From NCBI RefSeq assembly GCF_014647795.1, contig NZ_BMPW01000018.1, forward strand, positions 62,001-126,000: a stretch of DNA of 64,000 nucleotides, read 5' to 3'. The notes beneath the pieces are model-generated. The model was not told where the DNA came from. It saw only the letters and a list, made by a program, of their open reading frames with translations, and made no database searches. A program made the position numbers and the translations under genes. The stretch is from Actinoplanes campanulatus (GTDB lineage Bacteria > Actinomycetota > Actinomycetes > Mycobacteriales > Micromonosporaceae). Below, piece after piece: positions 35,029 to 44,472 of the stretch. Positions within the stretch are counted from its first letter, which is position 1. Each line of letters opens with the position of its first letter.

Positions 35029-36258
35029 ATGCGTATCGTTCGCCTGGCCAACTTCGTCACGGTTCACACCGGTGGCCTGCGTACGGCACTGCGCCAGCTC
35101 GGCCGCGGCTACCAGGCCGCCGGTCACGAGGCGGTCCTCGTCATCCCCGGCCGCCGCTACTCCGACAAGATGACCAAGCAGGGCCGTGTCATCACGCTGC
35201 CCAGCGCCCCGCTGCCCCGCACCGGCGGCTACCGGGTCCTGGCCGGCCGCCGTGAGCTGGTCAAACTGCTGGACAGCCTGGAGCCGGACCGGATCGAGGT
35301 CTCCGACCGCACCACCCTGCGCTGGACCGGCAACTGGGCCCGGCAGCGCGGTGTCCGGTCGATGATGGTGTCCCACGAGAGCCTGGCCGGCCTGCTCGGC
35401 GTCTGGGGCATGCCGAAACGGGACGCCCTCGCCGACCGGTTCAACCGGCGCACCGCAGAGGCGTTCGACACGATCGTCTGCACCACCTCGTTCGCCGCCG
35501 CCGAGTTCCGCCGGCTGGACGTGCCGAACCTGGTGGAGGTGCCGCTCGGGGTCGACCTCAAACTGTTCCACCCGAGCCGGATGGACGTCGCGGTGCGGTC
35601 CCGCTACGCCCGGCCGGACGAGCTGCTGATGGTCTACTGCAGTCGGCTGTCCGCTGCGAAACGGCCCGAGCTGGCCGTCGACACGGTGGCCTCGCTGCGC
35701 AACGGCAAGGTGCCGGCGGTCCTGGTGATGGCCGGCGACGGGACCCGGCGGACCGCCCTGGCGTACCGGGCGGCCCGGCTGCCGGTCCGCTTCGCCGGGC
35801 ACATCTCCGACCGCTCGGCCGTGGCCGCGCTGCTGGCCAGCGCCGACGTGGCGCTCTCACCCGGTCCGGTGGAGACGTTCGGACTGGCGGCGCTGGAGGC
35901 GATGGCCTGCGGCACGCCGGTGGTGGTGAACGAGCAGAGCGCCCTTCCCGAGGTGGTCGGCGGCGGCGGGATCGCGGCGGCCGGCACCGCGGAGGCGTTT
36001 GCCGACGCGGTCAGCCGGCTTATGGAACGACCCCGGGTGGAGCGCCGGGGAGCCGCCCGTGAGCAGGCCGAACAGTACGGCTGGCCGAAGGCGGTCGCCG
36101 GCTTCCTCCAGGCGCACGAGGCGGTGCCCGCGCCGGCGCCCGCGCCCGCGCTGATCAGGCCCGCGGTGCCCGCCCGGCCGTACCTCCCGTCGCCGCGGCG
36201 CACCACACCCGTTCGGGAGGCCGGGGCGGACGAAGCCGGTGCGGCCCGCTACGCATAG
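35029..36258 (+). CDS. GT4-type glycosyltransferase
   Basis: A 409-aa GT-B fold enzyme. The N-terminal Rossmann domain opens [21 protein letters not shown]. The C-terminal nucleotide-sugar domain has [63 protein letters not shown] (with the E-x7-E motif) and [16 protein letters not shown]. The last ~45 residues are a Pro/Ala linker. Acceptor and sugar are unknown. It sits between the MBL and rph genes, a place filled differently in mycobacteria. Confidence 0.88.
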   Translation: MRIVRLANFVTVHTGGLRTALRQLGRGYQAAGHEAVLVIPGRRYSDKMTKQGRVITLPSAPLPRTGGYRVLAGRRELVKLLDSLEPDRIEVSDRTTLRWTGNWARQRGVRSMMVSHESLAGLLGVWGMPKRDALADRFNRRTAEAFDTIVCTTSFAAAEFRRLDVPNLVEVPLGVDLKLFHPSRMDVAVRSRYARPDELLMVYCSRLSAAKRPELAVDTVASLRNGKVPAVLVMAGDGTRRTALAYRAARLPVRFAGHISDRSAVAALLASADVALSPGPVETFGLAALEAMACGTPVVVNEQSALPEVVGGGGIAAAGTAEAFADAVSRLMERPRVERRGAAREQAEQYGWPKAVAGFLQAHEAVPAPAPAPALIRPAVPARPYLPSPRRTTPVREAGADEAGAARYA

Positions 36259-36268
36259 GGTTGGGGGC

Positions 36269-36997
36269 ATGGCGCGACCCGACGGCCGAGCGGCCGACCA
36301 GCTGCGGCCGGTGACCCTGTCCCGGCGATGGAGCATCCACCCCGAAGGTTCGGTGCTGGTGGAGTTCGGCAACACCCGGGTGCTGTGCACCGCGAGCGTC
36401 ACCGAGGGGGTGCCGCGCTGGCGCAAGGGCTCCGGGCTCGGCTGGGTGACCGCGGAGTACGCGATGTTGCCCCGGGCCACGAACACCCGCGGCGACCGGG
36501 AGAGCGTCAAGGGCAAGGTGGGCGGGCGCACCCAGGAGATCTCCCGACTGATCGGCCGCAGCCTGCGCGCCTGCATCGACCTGAAGGCGCTGGGGGAGAA
36601 CTCGATCGTTCTCGACTGCGACGTGCTCCAGGCCGACGGCGGCACCCGCACCGCGGCGATCACCGGGGCCTATGTGGCGTTGCACGACGCCGTCACCTGG
36701 CTGGCCGAGCGCAAGAGTCTGGCCGGGAAGATCGAGAAGGTGCTGCACACCTCCATCCAGGCGGTCAGCGTCGGCATCATCGACGGCGAGGCCCGGCTCG
36801 ATCTGATGTACGACGAGGACGTGACCGCCGAGGTCGACATGAATGTGGTCTGCACCGGCGCGGGCGACTTCGTCGAGGTGCAGGGGACGGGGGAGAACGG
36901 CGTGTTCCGCAGGGCCCAGTTGGACGCGATGCTCGACCTCGGCGTGCTCGGGTGCGCCGACCTGGCCGCCGCGCAGGCGAAGGCACTGGCCTCATGA
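36269..36997 (+). CDS. rph: Ribonuclease PH
   Basis: A 242-aa phosphorolytic 3'-5' exonuclease for tRNA 3' processing. Visible are [52 protein letters not shown] (phosphate-binding region), [20 protein letters not shown] and [13 protein letters not shown]. The ATG at 36269 fits the family start; an extension to 36239 runs into the previous gene. Its stop overlaps the start of the 26-codon repeat ORF (ATGA). Confidence 0.95.
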   Translation: MARPDGRAADQLRPVTLSRRWSIHPEGSVLVEFGNTRVLCTASVTEGVPRWRKGSGLGWVTAEYAMLPRATNTRGDRESVKGKVGGRTQEISRLIGRSLRACIDLKALGENSIVLDCDVLQADGGTRTAAITGAYVALHDAVTWLAERKSLAGKIEKVLHTSIQAVSVGIIDGEARLDLMYDEDVTAEVDMNVVCTGAGDFVEVQGTGENGVFRRAQLDAMLDLGVLGCADLAAAQAKALAS

Positions 36998-37074
36998 GCG
37001 AGCTTGCGAGCGAATCATTCGGCTCAGTCTTGAACTCATGCCGGCGCCGGAGCGAAGCGGAGGTGACGGCGTGA
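36994..37074 (+). repeat. 81-bp repeat with coupled 26-codon mini-ORF, copy 1 (rph/rdgB)
   Basis: The whole repeat is an open frame starting [15 protein letters not shown] and ending SEAEVTA. Its ATG overlaps the rph stop (ATGA) and its TGA overlaps the rdgB GTG (GTGA). The last part carries GGAGGTGA, an excellent Shine-Dalgarno sequence for rdgB. 76 of 81 bases match the copy in the hut operon. Expression of a peptide is unproven; the element could act as a portable translational coupler. Confidence 0.85.
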
Positions 37075-37685
37075 GCGCCCGGCTGTTGCTGGCCACCGCA
37101 AACAAGAAGAAGCTCGTCGAGTTGCAGCGCATCCTCGACGCGGCGCTCGGCGTGGCACAGATCGAGCTGGTCGGCCTCGGCGACTTCCCGAACTACCCGG
37201 ACGTGCCGGAGACCGGCCTGACGTTCGGGGAGAACGCGCTGATCAAGGCCCGGGAGGGCGCGAAGCGCACCGGCCTGGCGACCGTCGCCGACGACTCCGG
37301 CCTGGCGGTGACCGCGCTCAACGGCATGCCCGGCGTGTTCAGCGCCCGCTGGTCCGGCGGGCACGGCGACGACCAGGCCAACCTGGACCTGGTGCTGGCC
37401 CAGGTCAGTGACCTGCCGGACGAGCACCGGGGCGCCGCGTTCGTGTGCGCGGCCGCCCTGGTCCTGCCGAACGGGCGCGAGCACCTGGTCGAGGGCCGCC
37501 AGACCGGCCGGCTGCTGCGGTCCGGCCGCGGCGACGGCGGTTTCGGCTACGATCCGATCTTCGTGGGCGACGGCCAGGACCGGACCAACGCCGAGCTCAG
37601 CGCGGGCGAGAAGGACGCCATCAGCCACCGTGGGAAGGCCTTCCGCGAGCTGGCCAAGGTGATCGCCAAGGAACTGCCCCGCTAG
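37071..37685 (+). CDS. rdgB: dITP/XTP pyrophosphatase (HAM1 family)
   Basis: A 204-aa house-cleaning NTPase that removes inosine and xanthosine triphosphates. Typical segments are LLLATANKKKLVEL, ETGLTFGENALIKAR, VADDSGLAVTALNGMPGVFSARW, GGFGYDPIF and ISHRGKAF. The GTG at 37071 lies within the 81-bp repeat, whose GGAGGTGA provides the ribosome site. The stop abuts the stop of the convergent peptidase gene. Confidence 0.94.
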   Translation: MSARLLLATANKKKLVELQRILDAALGVAQIELVGLGDFPNYPDVPETGLTFGENALIKAREGAKRTGLATVADDSGLAVTALNGMPGVFSARWSGGHGDDQANLDLVLAQVSDLPDEHRGAAFVCAAALVLPNGREHLVEGRQTGRLLRSGRGDGGFGYDPIFVGDGQDRTNAELSAGEKDAISHRGKAFRELAKVIAKELPR

Positions 37686-38930
37686 CTATTCGCGGACCAT
37701 GGTCAGGAGCCGGTCCAGGACGCGTTCCTCCCGGCCCAGACCGTCGTGGGCGTACTCGTTGCTGATCCACGGTCGCAGGTTCCCGATCGCGGCCGCGGTG
37801 GCCAGCGACATGTCCCGGTCCACGTACATGTCGTCGTGGTAGATCGCGGCCGCCACCGGAACCTCGTTGGAGGCCAGCCGCGCCGGGTCGTAGAGGGCCG
37901 GCCAGTCGGCCTTCCCGGCGATCCGGTCCGCGGCGCCGGCGAGCGGCGCCAGGGCCGGATCCTCGGTGAAGTGCCAGGGAAAGATCATCTCCCCGGTGAA
38001 CCGTACCGGCCCGTCCCGGTCCAGGTCGAACGCACCGAACTCGGCCCGCACCCGCTGCGCCGCCCACCCGGTCGCCGCGCCTTGCCCGTAGATCGCCTCG
38101 TGCAGCACGGCGTAGAGCGGGTCCTCGGCGAAGGAGACCACGGCGTCGACCCGGCGCAGGAACACCTCGGACAGCTCGGGCCCGGCGAACGCCTCCTCCA
38201 GCAGGTGGTGCAACCGGTCGAAACGGGCCGCCGACCCCAGACCGATGCCGAGCGTCTGGAACCGGTGCGGGGTGAGCCGGTCCCCGCCCGGCAGCCGCGC
38301 GTCCTGCTCCCGCAGCGCGTCCACCACCCGGCGGGCGATCGCCTCGTCCTCCGGATAGCGGGCGAAGTACCGTTCGTTCTGCGCCAGCACCCGCGGGTAG
38401 GCGGCCCGGTACACGTCGTCCGCGGTCGCGGTCAGCCCCGGCAGCCCACCCGTGATGACCACCTCGCGCAGCCCTTCCGGCGCGAAACTCAGGTAGGTGA
38501 CCGCACAGAACCCGCCGAAGCTCTGCCCCAGCACACTCCACGGCCGGTCGCCGGTCAGATGCCGCCGGAGCAGTTCGGCGTCGGCCACGATGGCGTCCGC
38601 CCGGAACCGGGCGAGATGGGCGGCCGGGTCGTCGATCCGCGCCAGCGTCTGCCGGGTGAGCGGCGTGCTGCGCCCGGTGCCGCGCTGGTCGAGCAGCACC
38701 ACCCGGTAGTCGCGGGCCGCCCGGCGCAGCCACACCGGCAGCTCCCGGGGCGCCCGGTGTCCCGGGCCACCCTGGAGAAAGAGCAGGAACGGCCGGCCTT
38801 CGGCCGCCGGATCGGCTTCCCGCGCCTCCCGCGCGAAGATCTCGATGCGCGGTCCGTCCGGGTCCCCATGAATCAGGGGTACGGCCAGCGTGTGCTCGGC
38901 GAAGACCAGCCCCGAATGACGATGGATCAC
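37686..38930 (-). CDS. Alpha/beta hydrolase, proline iminopeptidase type (S33)
   Basis: 414 aa, larger than the basic fold and like the actinobacterial proline iminopeptidases. FLQGGPGHRAPRE (oxyanion hole), LLDQRGTGRST and the nucleophile elbow LGQSFGGFC are clear. The Asp and His of the triad lie near the C-terminal DDMYVDRD and ISNEYAHDG. It cleaves N-terminal proline or related residues from peptides. No signal peptide, so cytoplasmic. Confidence 0.88.
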   Translation of the reverse strand: MIHRHSGLVFAEHTLAVPLIHGDPDGPRIEIFAREAREADPAAEGRPFLLFLQGGPGHRAPRELPVWLRRAARDYRVVLLDQRGTGRSTPLTRQTLARIDDPAAHLARFRADAIVADAELLRRHLTGDRPWSVLGQSFGGFCAVTYLSFAPEGLREVVITGGLPGLTATADDVYRAAYPRVLAQNERYFARYPEDEAIARRVVDALREQDARLPGGDRLTPHRFQTLGIGLGSAARFDRLHHLLEEAFAGPELSEVFLRRVDAVVSFAEDPLYAVLHEAIYGQGAATGWAAQRVRAEFGAFDLDRDGPVRFTGEMIFPWHFTEDPALAPLAGAADRIAGKADWPALYDPARLASNEVPVAAAIYHDDMYVDRDMSLATAAAIGNLRPWISNEYAHDGLGREERVLDRLLTMVRE

Positions 38931-38987
38931 TCCCCGATCCTGCCGTATCCGCGGCCCTCATCAGCGACAGGCGACCGATCATTTCGT

Positions 38988-39067
38988 CGCGAAACGAAAG
39001 GCCGCTCCTCGCGAATCGAAGGAGCAAAGTTCCGCAAATCGAAAGGCTCAGGCTCGCGAAGCGAAAG
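38988..39067. repeat. Four 13-bp iterons with 22-23-bp spacing
   Basis: CGCGAAACGAAAG (38988), CGCGAATCGAAGG (39010), CGCAAATCGAAAG (39033) and CGCGAAGCGAAAG (39055) share CGCRAANCGAARG. Steps of 22, 23 and 22 bp place all four on one face of the helix. The spacing is not a multiple of three, so it is not a coding repeat. It ends just before the DUF4143-like remnant. Confidence 0.6.
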
Positions 39068-39072
39068 TTGAG

Positions 39073-39297
39073 GTGCGTAAGGTGGGCGTTGTGAACCGGC
39101 AGCGGCAGGTGGTCGCCATCGAGGTCAAAGCCGCGTCCACGGTTCGCTCCGACGACTTCACCGGGTTGCGCAAGATCGCCGGCCGGCTCGGTGACGACCT
39201 GATCGCCGGGATCGTCCTCTACACCGGGACCAGCACGCTGCCGTTCGGTGATCGGATGCGCGCGGTCCCGGTGAGTGCCCTCTGGGAGGTCAGCTGA
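39073..39297 (+). pseudogene. C-terminal remnant of a DUF4143-type ATPase
   Basis: 74 codons match only the nuclease-like C-terminus of DUF4143 AAA ATPases: VVAIEVKAASTVRSDDFTGLR, AGIVLYTGTSTLPFGDRMRAVPVSALW. The ATPase domain (Walker A/B) and the rest of DUF4143 are missing; upstream sequence is the iteron array. It is probably a decayed gene, though a GTG start could still express the fragment. Its stop overlaps the hutH stop from the other strand. Confidence 0.65.
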
Positions 39298-40825
39298 GCG
39301 GGCCGACGGTCGTCTCGATGGCGGCGCGCAGGGCCGGGCCGGCGACCACGGCGCGGGCCTGTTCCAGGACCGGGGCCAGGAACACGTCCGGGCCGGGCGT
39401 GCCGGCGAACGGCTCGACGGCGGCCAGCGCGGCCCGTCCGGCCGGGGAGGCGGTGAGCGGGGCGCGCAGTTGCAGGCCACGGACGGCGGAGAGCAGTTCC
39501 ACGGCGAGCAGACTGGTCAGGTTGTCCAGGACGGTGCGCAGCTTCTTGGCCGCCGCCCAGCCCATCGACACGTGGTCCTCCTGCATGCCGCTGGTCGGCA
39601 GCGAGTCCACCGAGGCCGGCGACGCGAGCCGGCGGTTCTCGGCGACGATCCCGGCCGCCGTGTACTGGGCGATCATCAGGCCCGAGTTGACGCCCGCGTC
39701 CGGCGACAGGAACGGCGGCAGGTCGCGGGAGCGGGTCACGTCGAGCAGCCGGTCCACCCGGCGTTCGGCGATCGAGCCCACCTCGGCGGCCGCGATGGCC
39801 AGGAAGTCGGCGGCGAACCCGAGGGGCGCCCCGTGGAAGTTGCCGGTCGATTCGACCCGCCCGTCCGGCAGCATCACCGGGTTGTCCACCACCGACACCA
39901 GCTCGCGGGAGCTGATCAGAAGCGCGAAGTCGAGGGTGTCCCGGGCCGCGCCGGCCACCTGCGGCGCGCACCGTATCGAGTAGGCGTCCTGTACGGCGTG
40001 CGCCAGGTCGTCGCGGTGCGAGTCCATGATCGCCGAGCCCTGGAGCAGCCGGTGGATGTTCGCGGCCGACGCGGCCTGCCCCGGATGCGGCCGAATCTCG
40101 TGCAACTCCGGCAGGAACGGCCGTTCCGAGCCGAGCATCGCCTCGATGGCGAGCGCCGCCGTCACGTCGGCCATGGTGAACAGGTGCCGGGCGTCGGTGA
40201 TCGCCAGCAGCAGCATGCCGAGCATGCCGTCGGTGCCGTTGATCAGCGCGAGGCCCTCCTTCGCGGCCAGGTCGAGCGGCCGCAGCCCGGCGGCGCGCAG
40301 CGCCTCCGCCCCGGCGATCCGGGAGCCGTCCTTGCCGACCACCCAGCCCTCGCCGAGCAGCACCAGCGCGCAGTGCGCGAGCGGCGCCAGGTCACCGGAG
40401 GCGCCGAGTGAGCCGTGCTCCGGCACCCACGGCGTGATGTCGTGGTTGAGCAGGTCCACGAGGCCCTGCGCGAGCACCGGCCGCACCCCGGAACGGCCCA
40501 GCGCCAGCGACCGGACCCGCAGCAGCATCATGGCCCGCACCACCTCCCGGGGCATCGGCGCGCCGATCCCGGCGGCGTGCGAACGGATCAGCGCGTGCTG
40601 GAGCTCGGCCCGCCGGGACGGGGCGATCGACGTGCTGGCGAGCGCGCCGAAACCGGTCGACACGCCGTAGACGGGCCGCCCGGACGCCTCGATGCCGTCG
40701 ACGATGGCCCGGCTCGCGGCCATCGCCTCGACGGCGGCGGGTGCGATCTCGACCCGGGCGTCGGTGCGGGCCACGGCGACGACGTCGGCGGCCGAGACCC
40801 CGGTGGACTGAACTATGACGATCAT
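39290..40825 (-). CDS. hutH: Histidine ammonia-lyase
   Basis: 511 aa. First enzyme of histidine catabolism, giving urocanate and ammonia. The Ala-Ser-Gly that forms the MIO prosthetic group is in [34 protein letters not shown] and [15 protein letters not shown] are typical. The ATG overlaps the hutI stop (ATGA), so it is the last gene of the operon. Confidence 0.95.
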   Translation of the reverse strand: MIVIVQSTGVSAADVVAVARTDARVEIAPAAVEAMAASRAIVDGIEASGRPVYGVSTGFGALASTSIAPSRRAELQHALIRSHAAGIGAPMPREVVRAMMLLRVRSLALGRSGVRPVLAQGLVDLLNHDITPWVPEHGSLGASGDLAPLAHCALVLLGEGWVVGKDGSRIAGAEALRAAGLRPLDLAAKEGLALINGTDGMLGMLLLAITDARHLFTMADVTAALAIEAMLGSERPFLPELHEIRPHPGQAASAANIHRLLQGSAIMDSHRDDLAHAVQDAYSIRCAPQVAGAARDTLDFALLISSRELVSVVDNPVMLPDGRVESTGNFHGAPLGFAADFLAIAAAEVGSIAERRVDRLLDVTRSRDLPPFLSPDAGVNSGLMIAQYTAAGIVAENRRLASPASVDSLPTSGMQEDHVSMGWAAAKKLRTVLDNLTSLLAVELLSAVRGLQLRAPLTASPAGRAALAAVEPFAGTPGPDVFLAPVLEQARAVVAGPALRAAIETTVGPLS

Positions 40826-41970
40826 TGCGGCACTCCGTGGTGCAGAACGGTTCGGATCAGGGGGACACCCGGCCGGTAGGCCAGGTGCAGGTGCGAGGGC
40901 GCGTCCAGGACGATCAGGTCGGCGCGGGCGCCGATCGAGACCCGGCCCAGGTCGGTGCGGCGCAGGGCGGTCGCGCCACCCAGGGTCGCCGCCGCGACCG
41001 CTTCGCTCGGTGTCAACCGCATCTCCCGTACGGCGAGAGCGATGCAGAACGGCATCGACGACGTGTACGACGACCCGGGATTGCAGTCGGTGGCCAGCGC
41101 GACGGTGACGCCCGCGTCCAGCAGCCGCCGCCCGTCCGGATAGGGCGACCGGGTGGAGAACTCGGCGCCCGGCAGCAGCGTGGCCACCGTGTCCGAGGAG
41201 GCGAGCGCGTCCACGTCGGCGTCGTCCAGGTGGGTGCAGTGGTCGGCGCTGGCCGCCCCCAGCTCCACGGCCAGCCGCACGCCCGGCCCGGGGCCCAGTT
41301 GGTTGGCGTGCAGCCGCAGGCCCAGCCCGTGCTTCGCGCCGGCCAGCAGGACGGCGCGGGCCTGATCGGCGTCGAAGGCGCCGCGCTCACAGAACACGTC
41401 GACCCATTTCGCGTACGGCGCGACGGCCTCCACCATCTCCCCGCACACCAGGTCCACATAGTCGCCCGGGCGGTCCGCGTACTCGGCCGGCACCACGTGC
41501 GCCCCGAGGAACGTGGTCTCCTCGGCGATCTCGGCGGCCACCCGCAGGGACCGCTGCTCGTCGGCGACGCTCAGGCCGTACCCCGATTTGATCTCGATCG
41601 TCGTGGTGCCCTGCCGCAGCGCCTCGCCTACCAGGCGCCGCGCATTGCGGCGCAGCTCGTCGTCGGACGCGGCGCGGGTGGCGGCGACCGTGGTCCGGAT
41701 GCCGCCGCCGGTGTACGCCGCCCCGGCCATCCGCGCCCCGAACTCGGCCGCCCGGTCACCCGCGAAGACCAGGTGCGCGTGGCTGTCCACGAAGCCGGGC
41801 AGCACGGCGGCGCCGTCCGCGTCCAGCGCCGAGTCGGCGGCCGGAGCGGACGACACCGGCCCGATCCAGGCGATCCGGTCGTCCTCCACCACCACGGCGA
41901 CGTCGTGCACGATCCCCAGCCCGGGATCGTTGGTGAACAGCTCACCGATATTGGTGACGAGAAGGCTCAT
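40822..41970 (-). CDS. hutI: Imidazolonepropionase
   Basis: A 382-aa amidohydrolase-fold enzyme that opens the imidazolone ring to formiminoglutamate. [17 protein letters not shown] holds the HxH metal ligands; [28 protein letters not shown] and [14 protein letters not shown] follow in order. It overlaps hutF and hutH by 4 bases each. Confidence 0.95.
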   Translation of the reverse strand: MSLLVTNIGELFTNDPGLGIVHDVAVVVEDDRIAWIGPVSSAPAADSALDADGAAVLPGFVDSHAHLVFAGDRAAEFGARMAGAAYTGGGIRTTVAATRAASDDELRRNARRLVGEALRQGTTTIEIKSGYGLSVADEQRSLRVAAEIAEETTFLGAHVVPAEYADRPGDYVDLVCGEMVEAVAPYAKWVDVFCERGAFDADQARAVLLAGAKHGLGLRLHANQLGPGPGVRLAVELGAASADHCTHLDDADVDALASSDTVATLLPGAEFSTRSPYPDGRRLLDAGVTVALATDCNPGSSYTSSMPFCIALAVREMRLTPSEAVAAATLGGATALRRTDLGRVSIGARADLIVLDAPSHLHLAYRPGVPLIRTVLHHGVPQ

Positions 41971-43244
41971 GAGAGCACCTTCGCCAGCTCGCGGGGCACG
42001 TCGACCAGGGTGTGCCGGCCCTCGGAGACGATCCGCCGCCCACCGGAGATCACGTGGGTGACGTCGGCCGCGGTGGCCGCGAAGATCGCCTGATCGGGCC
42101 GGGCGCCCACGGTCCGGACACCGTCCAGGCTCACCGCCACCAGGTCGGCGCGCTGACCGGGCCCGATCGTCCCGGCGTCGTCCCAGCCCAGGGCCGCGTG
42201 CCGGGCCGCGACCGCGACCAGTTCGGCGGCCGGGAAGTGGCCGCGGCTCTCGCTGGCCAGCCGCTCGTTCATCTCCAGCCCGCGGATCTCCTCGAACGGG
42301 TCGATCACCGCGTTGCTATCACTGCCCAGGCTCAACGGCACACCCGCGTCGGCGAGCCGCCGGGCCGGGCCGATGCCGTCGGCCAGGTCGCGTTCGGTGG
42401 TGGGGCACAGGCACACCCCGGCGCCGCTGCCGCCGAGCAGCTTGATGTCACCGTCGGTCAGGTGGGTGGCGTGCACCGCCGTGGTGCCCGGTCCCAGGAC
42501 GCCGTGCCGGTCCAGCAGCTCGGTCGGCGTGCAGCCGTGCACGGCCTGGCACTGCTCGTTCTCGGCCCGCTGCTCGGAGAGGTGCACGTGCAAGGGTGTC
42601 CGCCCGGCCAGGACGGCCAGCTGATCGGCGGGCACCGCCCGTACCGAATGGAGGGCGGCCCCGATCCGGGCGTGCGGCGTGGCGGTCAGCGCGCCCACCC
42701 GCTCGGCCCAGCGTTCCGCGTCGCCGTCACCGAACCGCTCCTGCACCCCCTCCAGCGGCGCCCCGTCCACCCGCGACGTCAGGTAGAGCGTGTCCAGCAG
42801 GGTGATCCGGATTCCGGCCTCGTCGGCGGCCTGCAGCAGCGCCGCGCCCATCGCGTTCGGATCGTCGTAGCGGACCCCGCCGGGCGCGTGATGCAGGTAG
42901 TGGAACTCGCCCACGCAGGTGATGCCGGCCAGCGCCATCTCGGCGTAGACGGCCCGCGCCAGCGCCAGATAGCCGTCCGGGTCGAGGGCGCCGGCGACCG
43001 CGTACATCTGCTCCCGCCACGTCCAGAAGCTGCCCGTGCCGGTGTGCGTACGCCCGCGCAGCACCCGGTGGAAGGCGTGCGAGTGGGCGTTGGCGAGACC
43101 GGGTAGCACCAGGCCGGGCAGACGCTCGCCCACGGCCGGGGCGCCCGGGGTGACCGCGGTGAACCGGCCGTCCGCCACCTCGATCCGGACGTCCTCCGCC
43201 ACCCGGTCACCCAACCAGGCGTACCGGGCGTGGTAGACGCTCAT
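41967..43244 (-). CDS. hutF: Formimidoylglutamate deiminase
   Basis: A 425-aa amidohydrolase that converts formiminoglutamate to N-formylglutamate and ammonia. [21 protein letters not shown] has the HxH ligands; [28 protein letters not shown] and [19 protein letters not shown] complete the site. It reveals the two-step route through N-formylglutamate. Four-base overlaps on both sides. Confidence 0.93.
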   Translation of the reverse strand: MSVYHARYAWLGDRVAEDVRIEVADGRFTAVTPGAPAVGERLPGLVLPGLANAHSHAFHRVLRGRTHTGTGSFWTWREQMYAVAGALDPDGYLALARAVYAEMALAGITCVGEFHYLHHAPGGVRYDDPNAMGAALLQAADEAGIRITLLDTLYLTSRVDGAPLEGVQERFGDGDAERWAERVGALTATPHARIGAALHSVRAVPADQLAVLAGRTPLHVHLSEQRAENEQCQAVHGCTPTELLDRHGVLGPGTTAVHATHLTDGDIKLLGGSGAGVCLCPTTERDLADGIGPARRLADAGVPLSLGSDSNAVIDPFEEIRGLEMNERLASESRGHFPAAELVAVAARHAALGWDDAGTIGPGQRADLVAVSLDGVRTVGARPDQAIFAATAADVTHVISGGRRIVSEGRHTLVDVPRELAKVLS

Positions 43245-44395
43245 GTCAAGGCCTCCAGCACCCGGGCCAGCGCTTCGACGCCCGCCTCGCAGTCGGCGTC
43301 GGAGGCGTGCTCGGCGGGGGAGTGCGACACCCCGGTCGGGTTGCGGACGAACAGCATGGCGGTCGGCACGTGCGCGGACAGCACCCCGGCGTCGTGGCCG
43401 GCGCCGGTCGGCAGGATCGGCGCGCCGCCCAGCAGGTCACTCAACCGCACGGCCAGAGCGTTGTCGAAGGCCACCTCCCCGGTCACCGACTCGGCGGTCA
43501 CCTCCACCCCGGTGCCGTCCCGGCTGGCCCGCTCGGTCGCCTCCCGCACCACCGACCCGACCAGCCGATCGAGGGTGCCGGTGTCCGCGGCCCGGGCGTC
43601 CAGCCAGCCCCGGACCAGCGACGGAATGGCGTTCGTGGCGTTCGGCTCGACCTGCACCCGGCCCATCGTGGCGTGCGCGCCGGCCAGCCGGGCCTCCCGG
43701 TCGGCGACCAGCACGGTGAACGCGAACGTCTGCATCGGATCACGCCGGTCGGCCATCAACGTCGTGCCGGCATGGTCACCGACGCCGGTGAAGTCCATCC
43801 GCCAGCGGCCGTGCGGCCAGATCGCGCTGGCCACCCCGACCGGGACGGTCAGCGCCCGCCCCTGCTCGATGTGCAGCTCCACGGCCGCCGACAGGTTCCG
43901 GATCCGCGGATCGGCGCCGGCCGGGCTGTACCCGAGCGCCTCCGCGAAGGTGACCCCGTCGCGATCCCGCAGCGCGGCGGCCTTCTCCGGCGCGATCGCG
44001 CCGGTCAGCAGACGAGAACCCAGACAGGGTACGCCGAAGCGCCCACCCTCCTCCTCGGCGAACGCCGCGACCACCACCTTGCGGCCCCGCGGGAGCTCGT
44101 CGACGGCGAGGAAGGCGCTCACGATCCCGAGCGGCCCGTCGTAGCCGCCACCGTGCGGCACCGAGTCGAAATGCGATCCGGTCAGCACGGTCCCCGGCGC
44201 CCACGGCTCGGCCCGCCACGCGAACAGGTTGCCGTTGCCGTCCTCGGTGACCGTCATGTCCCGCTGGGCGGCCTGCCCGCGGAACCAGTCGCGCAGGGTC
44301 AGCTCGGGTGCGGTCAGCGCGTACCTCAGATAGCCGCCGCCGGCCGCCCGCCCGACCGGCGCGATCTCCGCCCAGACCTTCCCGAACTCGCTCAT
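43241..44395 (-). CDS. M20 amidohydrolase (allantoate amidohydrolase-like) in the hut operon
   Basis: A 384-aa binuclear-zinc amidase. LTGSHFDSVPHGGGYDGPLG, AFAEEEGGRFGVPCLGSRLL, ELHIEQGRAL, MDFTGVGDHAGTTLM and TGAGHDAGVL match allantoate/N-carbamoyl amino acid amidohydrolases. The operon has no HutG-type deformylase, so this enzyme probably releases glutamate from N-formylglutamate; that is inference from position. The ATG at 44395 lies at the end of the second 81-bp repeat, which supplies its ribosome site. Confidence 0.85.
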   Translation of the reverse strand: MSEFGKVWAEIAPVGRAAGGGYLRYALTAPELTLRDWFRGQAAQRDMTVTEDGNGNLFAWRAEPWAPGTVLTGSHFDSVPHGGGYDGPLGIVSAFLAVDELPRGRKVVVAAFAEEEGGRFGVPCLGSRLLTGAIAPEKAAALRDRDGVTFAEALGYSPAGADPRIRNLSAAVELHIEQGRALTVPVGVASAIWPHGRWRMDFTGVGDHAGTTLMADRRDPMQTFAFTVLVADREARLAGAHATMGRVQVEPNATNAIPSLVRGWLDARAADTGTLDRLVGSVVREATERASRDGTGVEVTAESVTGEVAFDNALAVRLSDLLGGAPILPTGAGHDAGVLSAHVPTAMLFVRNPTGVSHSPAEHASDADCEAGVEALARVLEALT

Positions 44396-44472
44396 GTCGT
44401 CACCTCCGCTTCGCTCCGGCGCCGACATGAGTTCAAGACTGAGCCTGATGATTCGCTCGCAAGCTCGCTCAT
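44392..44472 (-). repeat. 81-bp repeat with coupled 26-codon mini-ORF, copy 2 (hutU/M20)
   Basis: It reads [15 protein letters not shown]...SEAEVTT and overlaps the hutU stop (ATGA) at one end and the amidohydrolase ATG (ATGA) at the other. Five of 81 bases differ from copy 1. GGAGGTGA precedes the downstream start. ATGAGCGAG occurs at both ends, like a target duplication. Confidence 0.85.
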
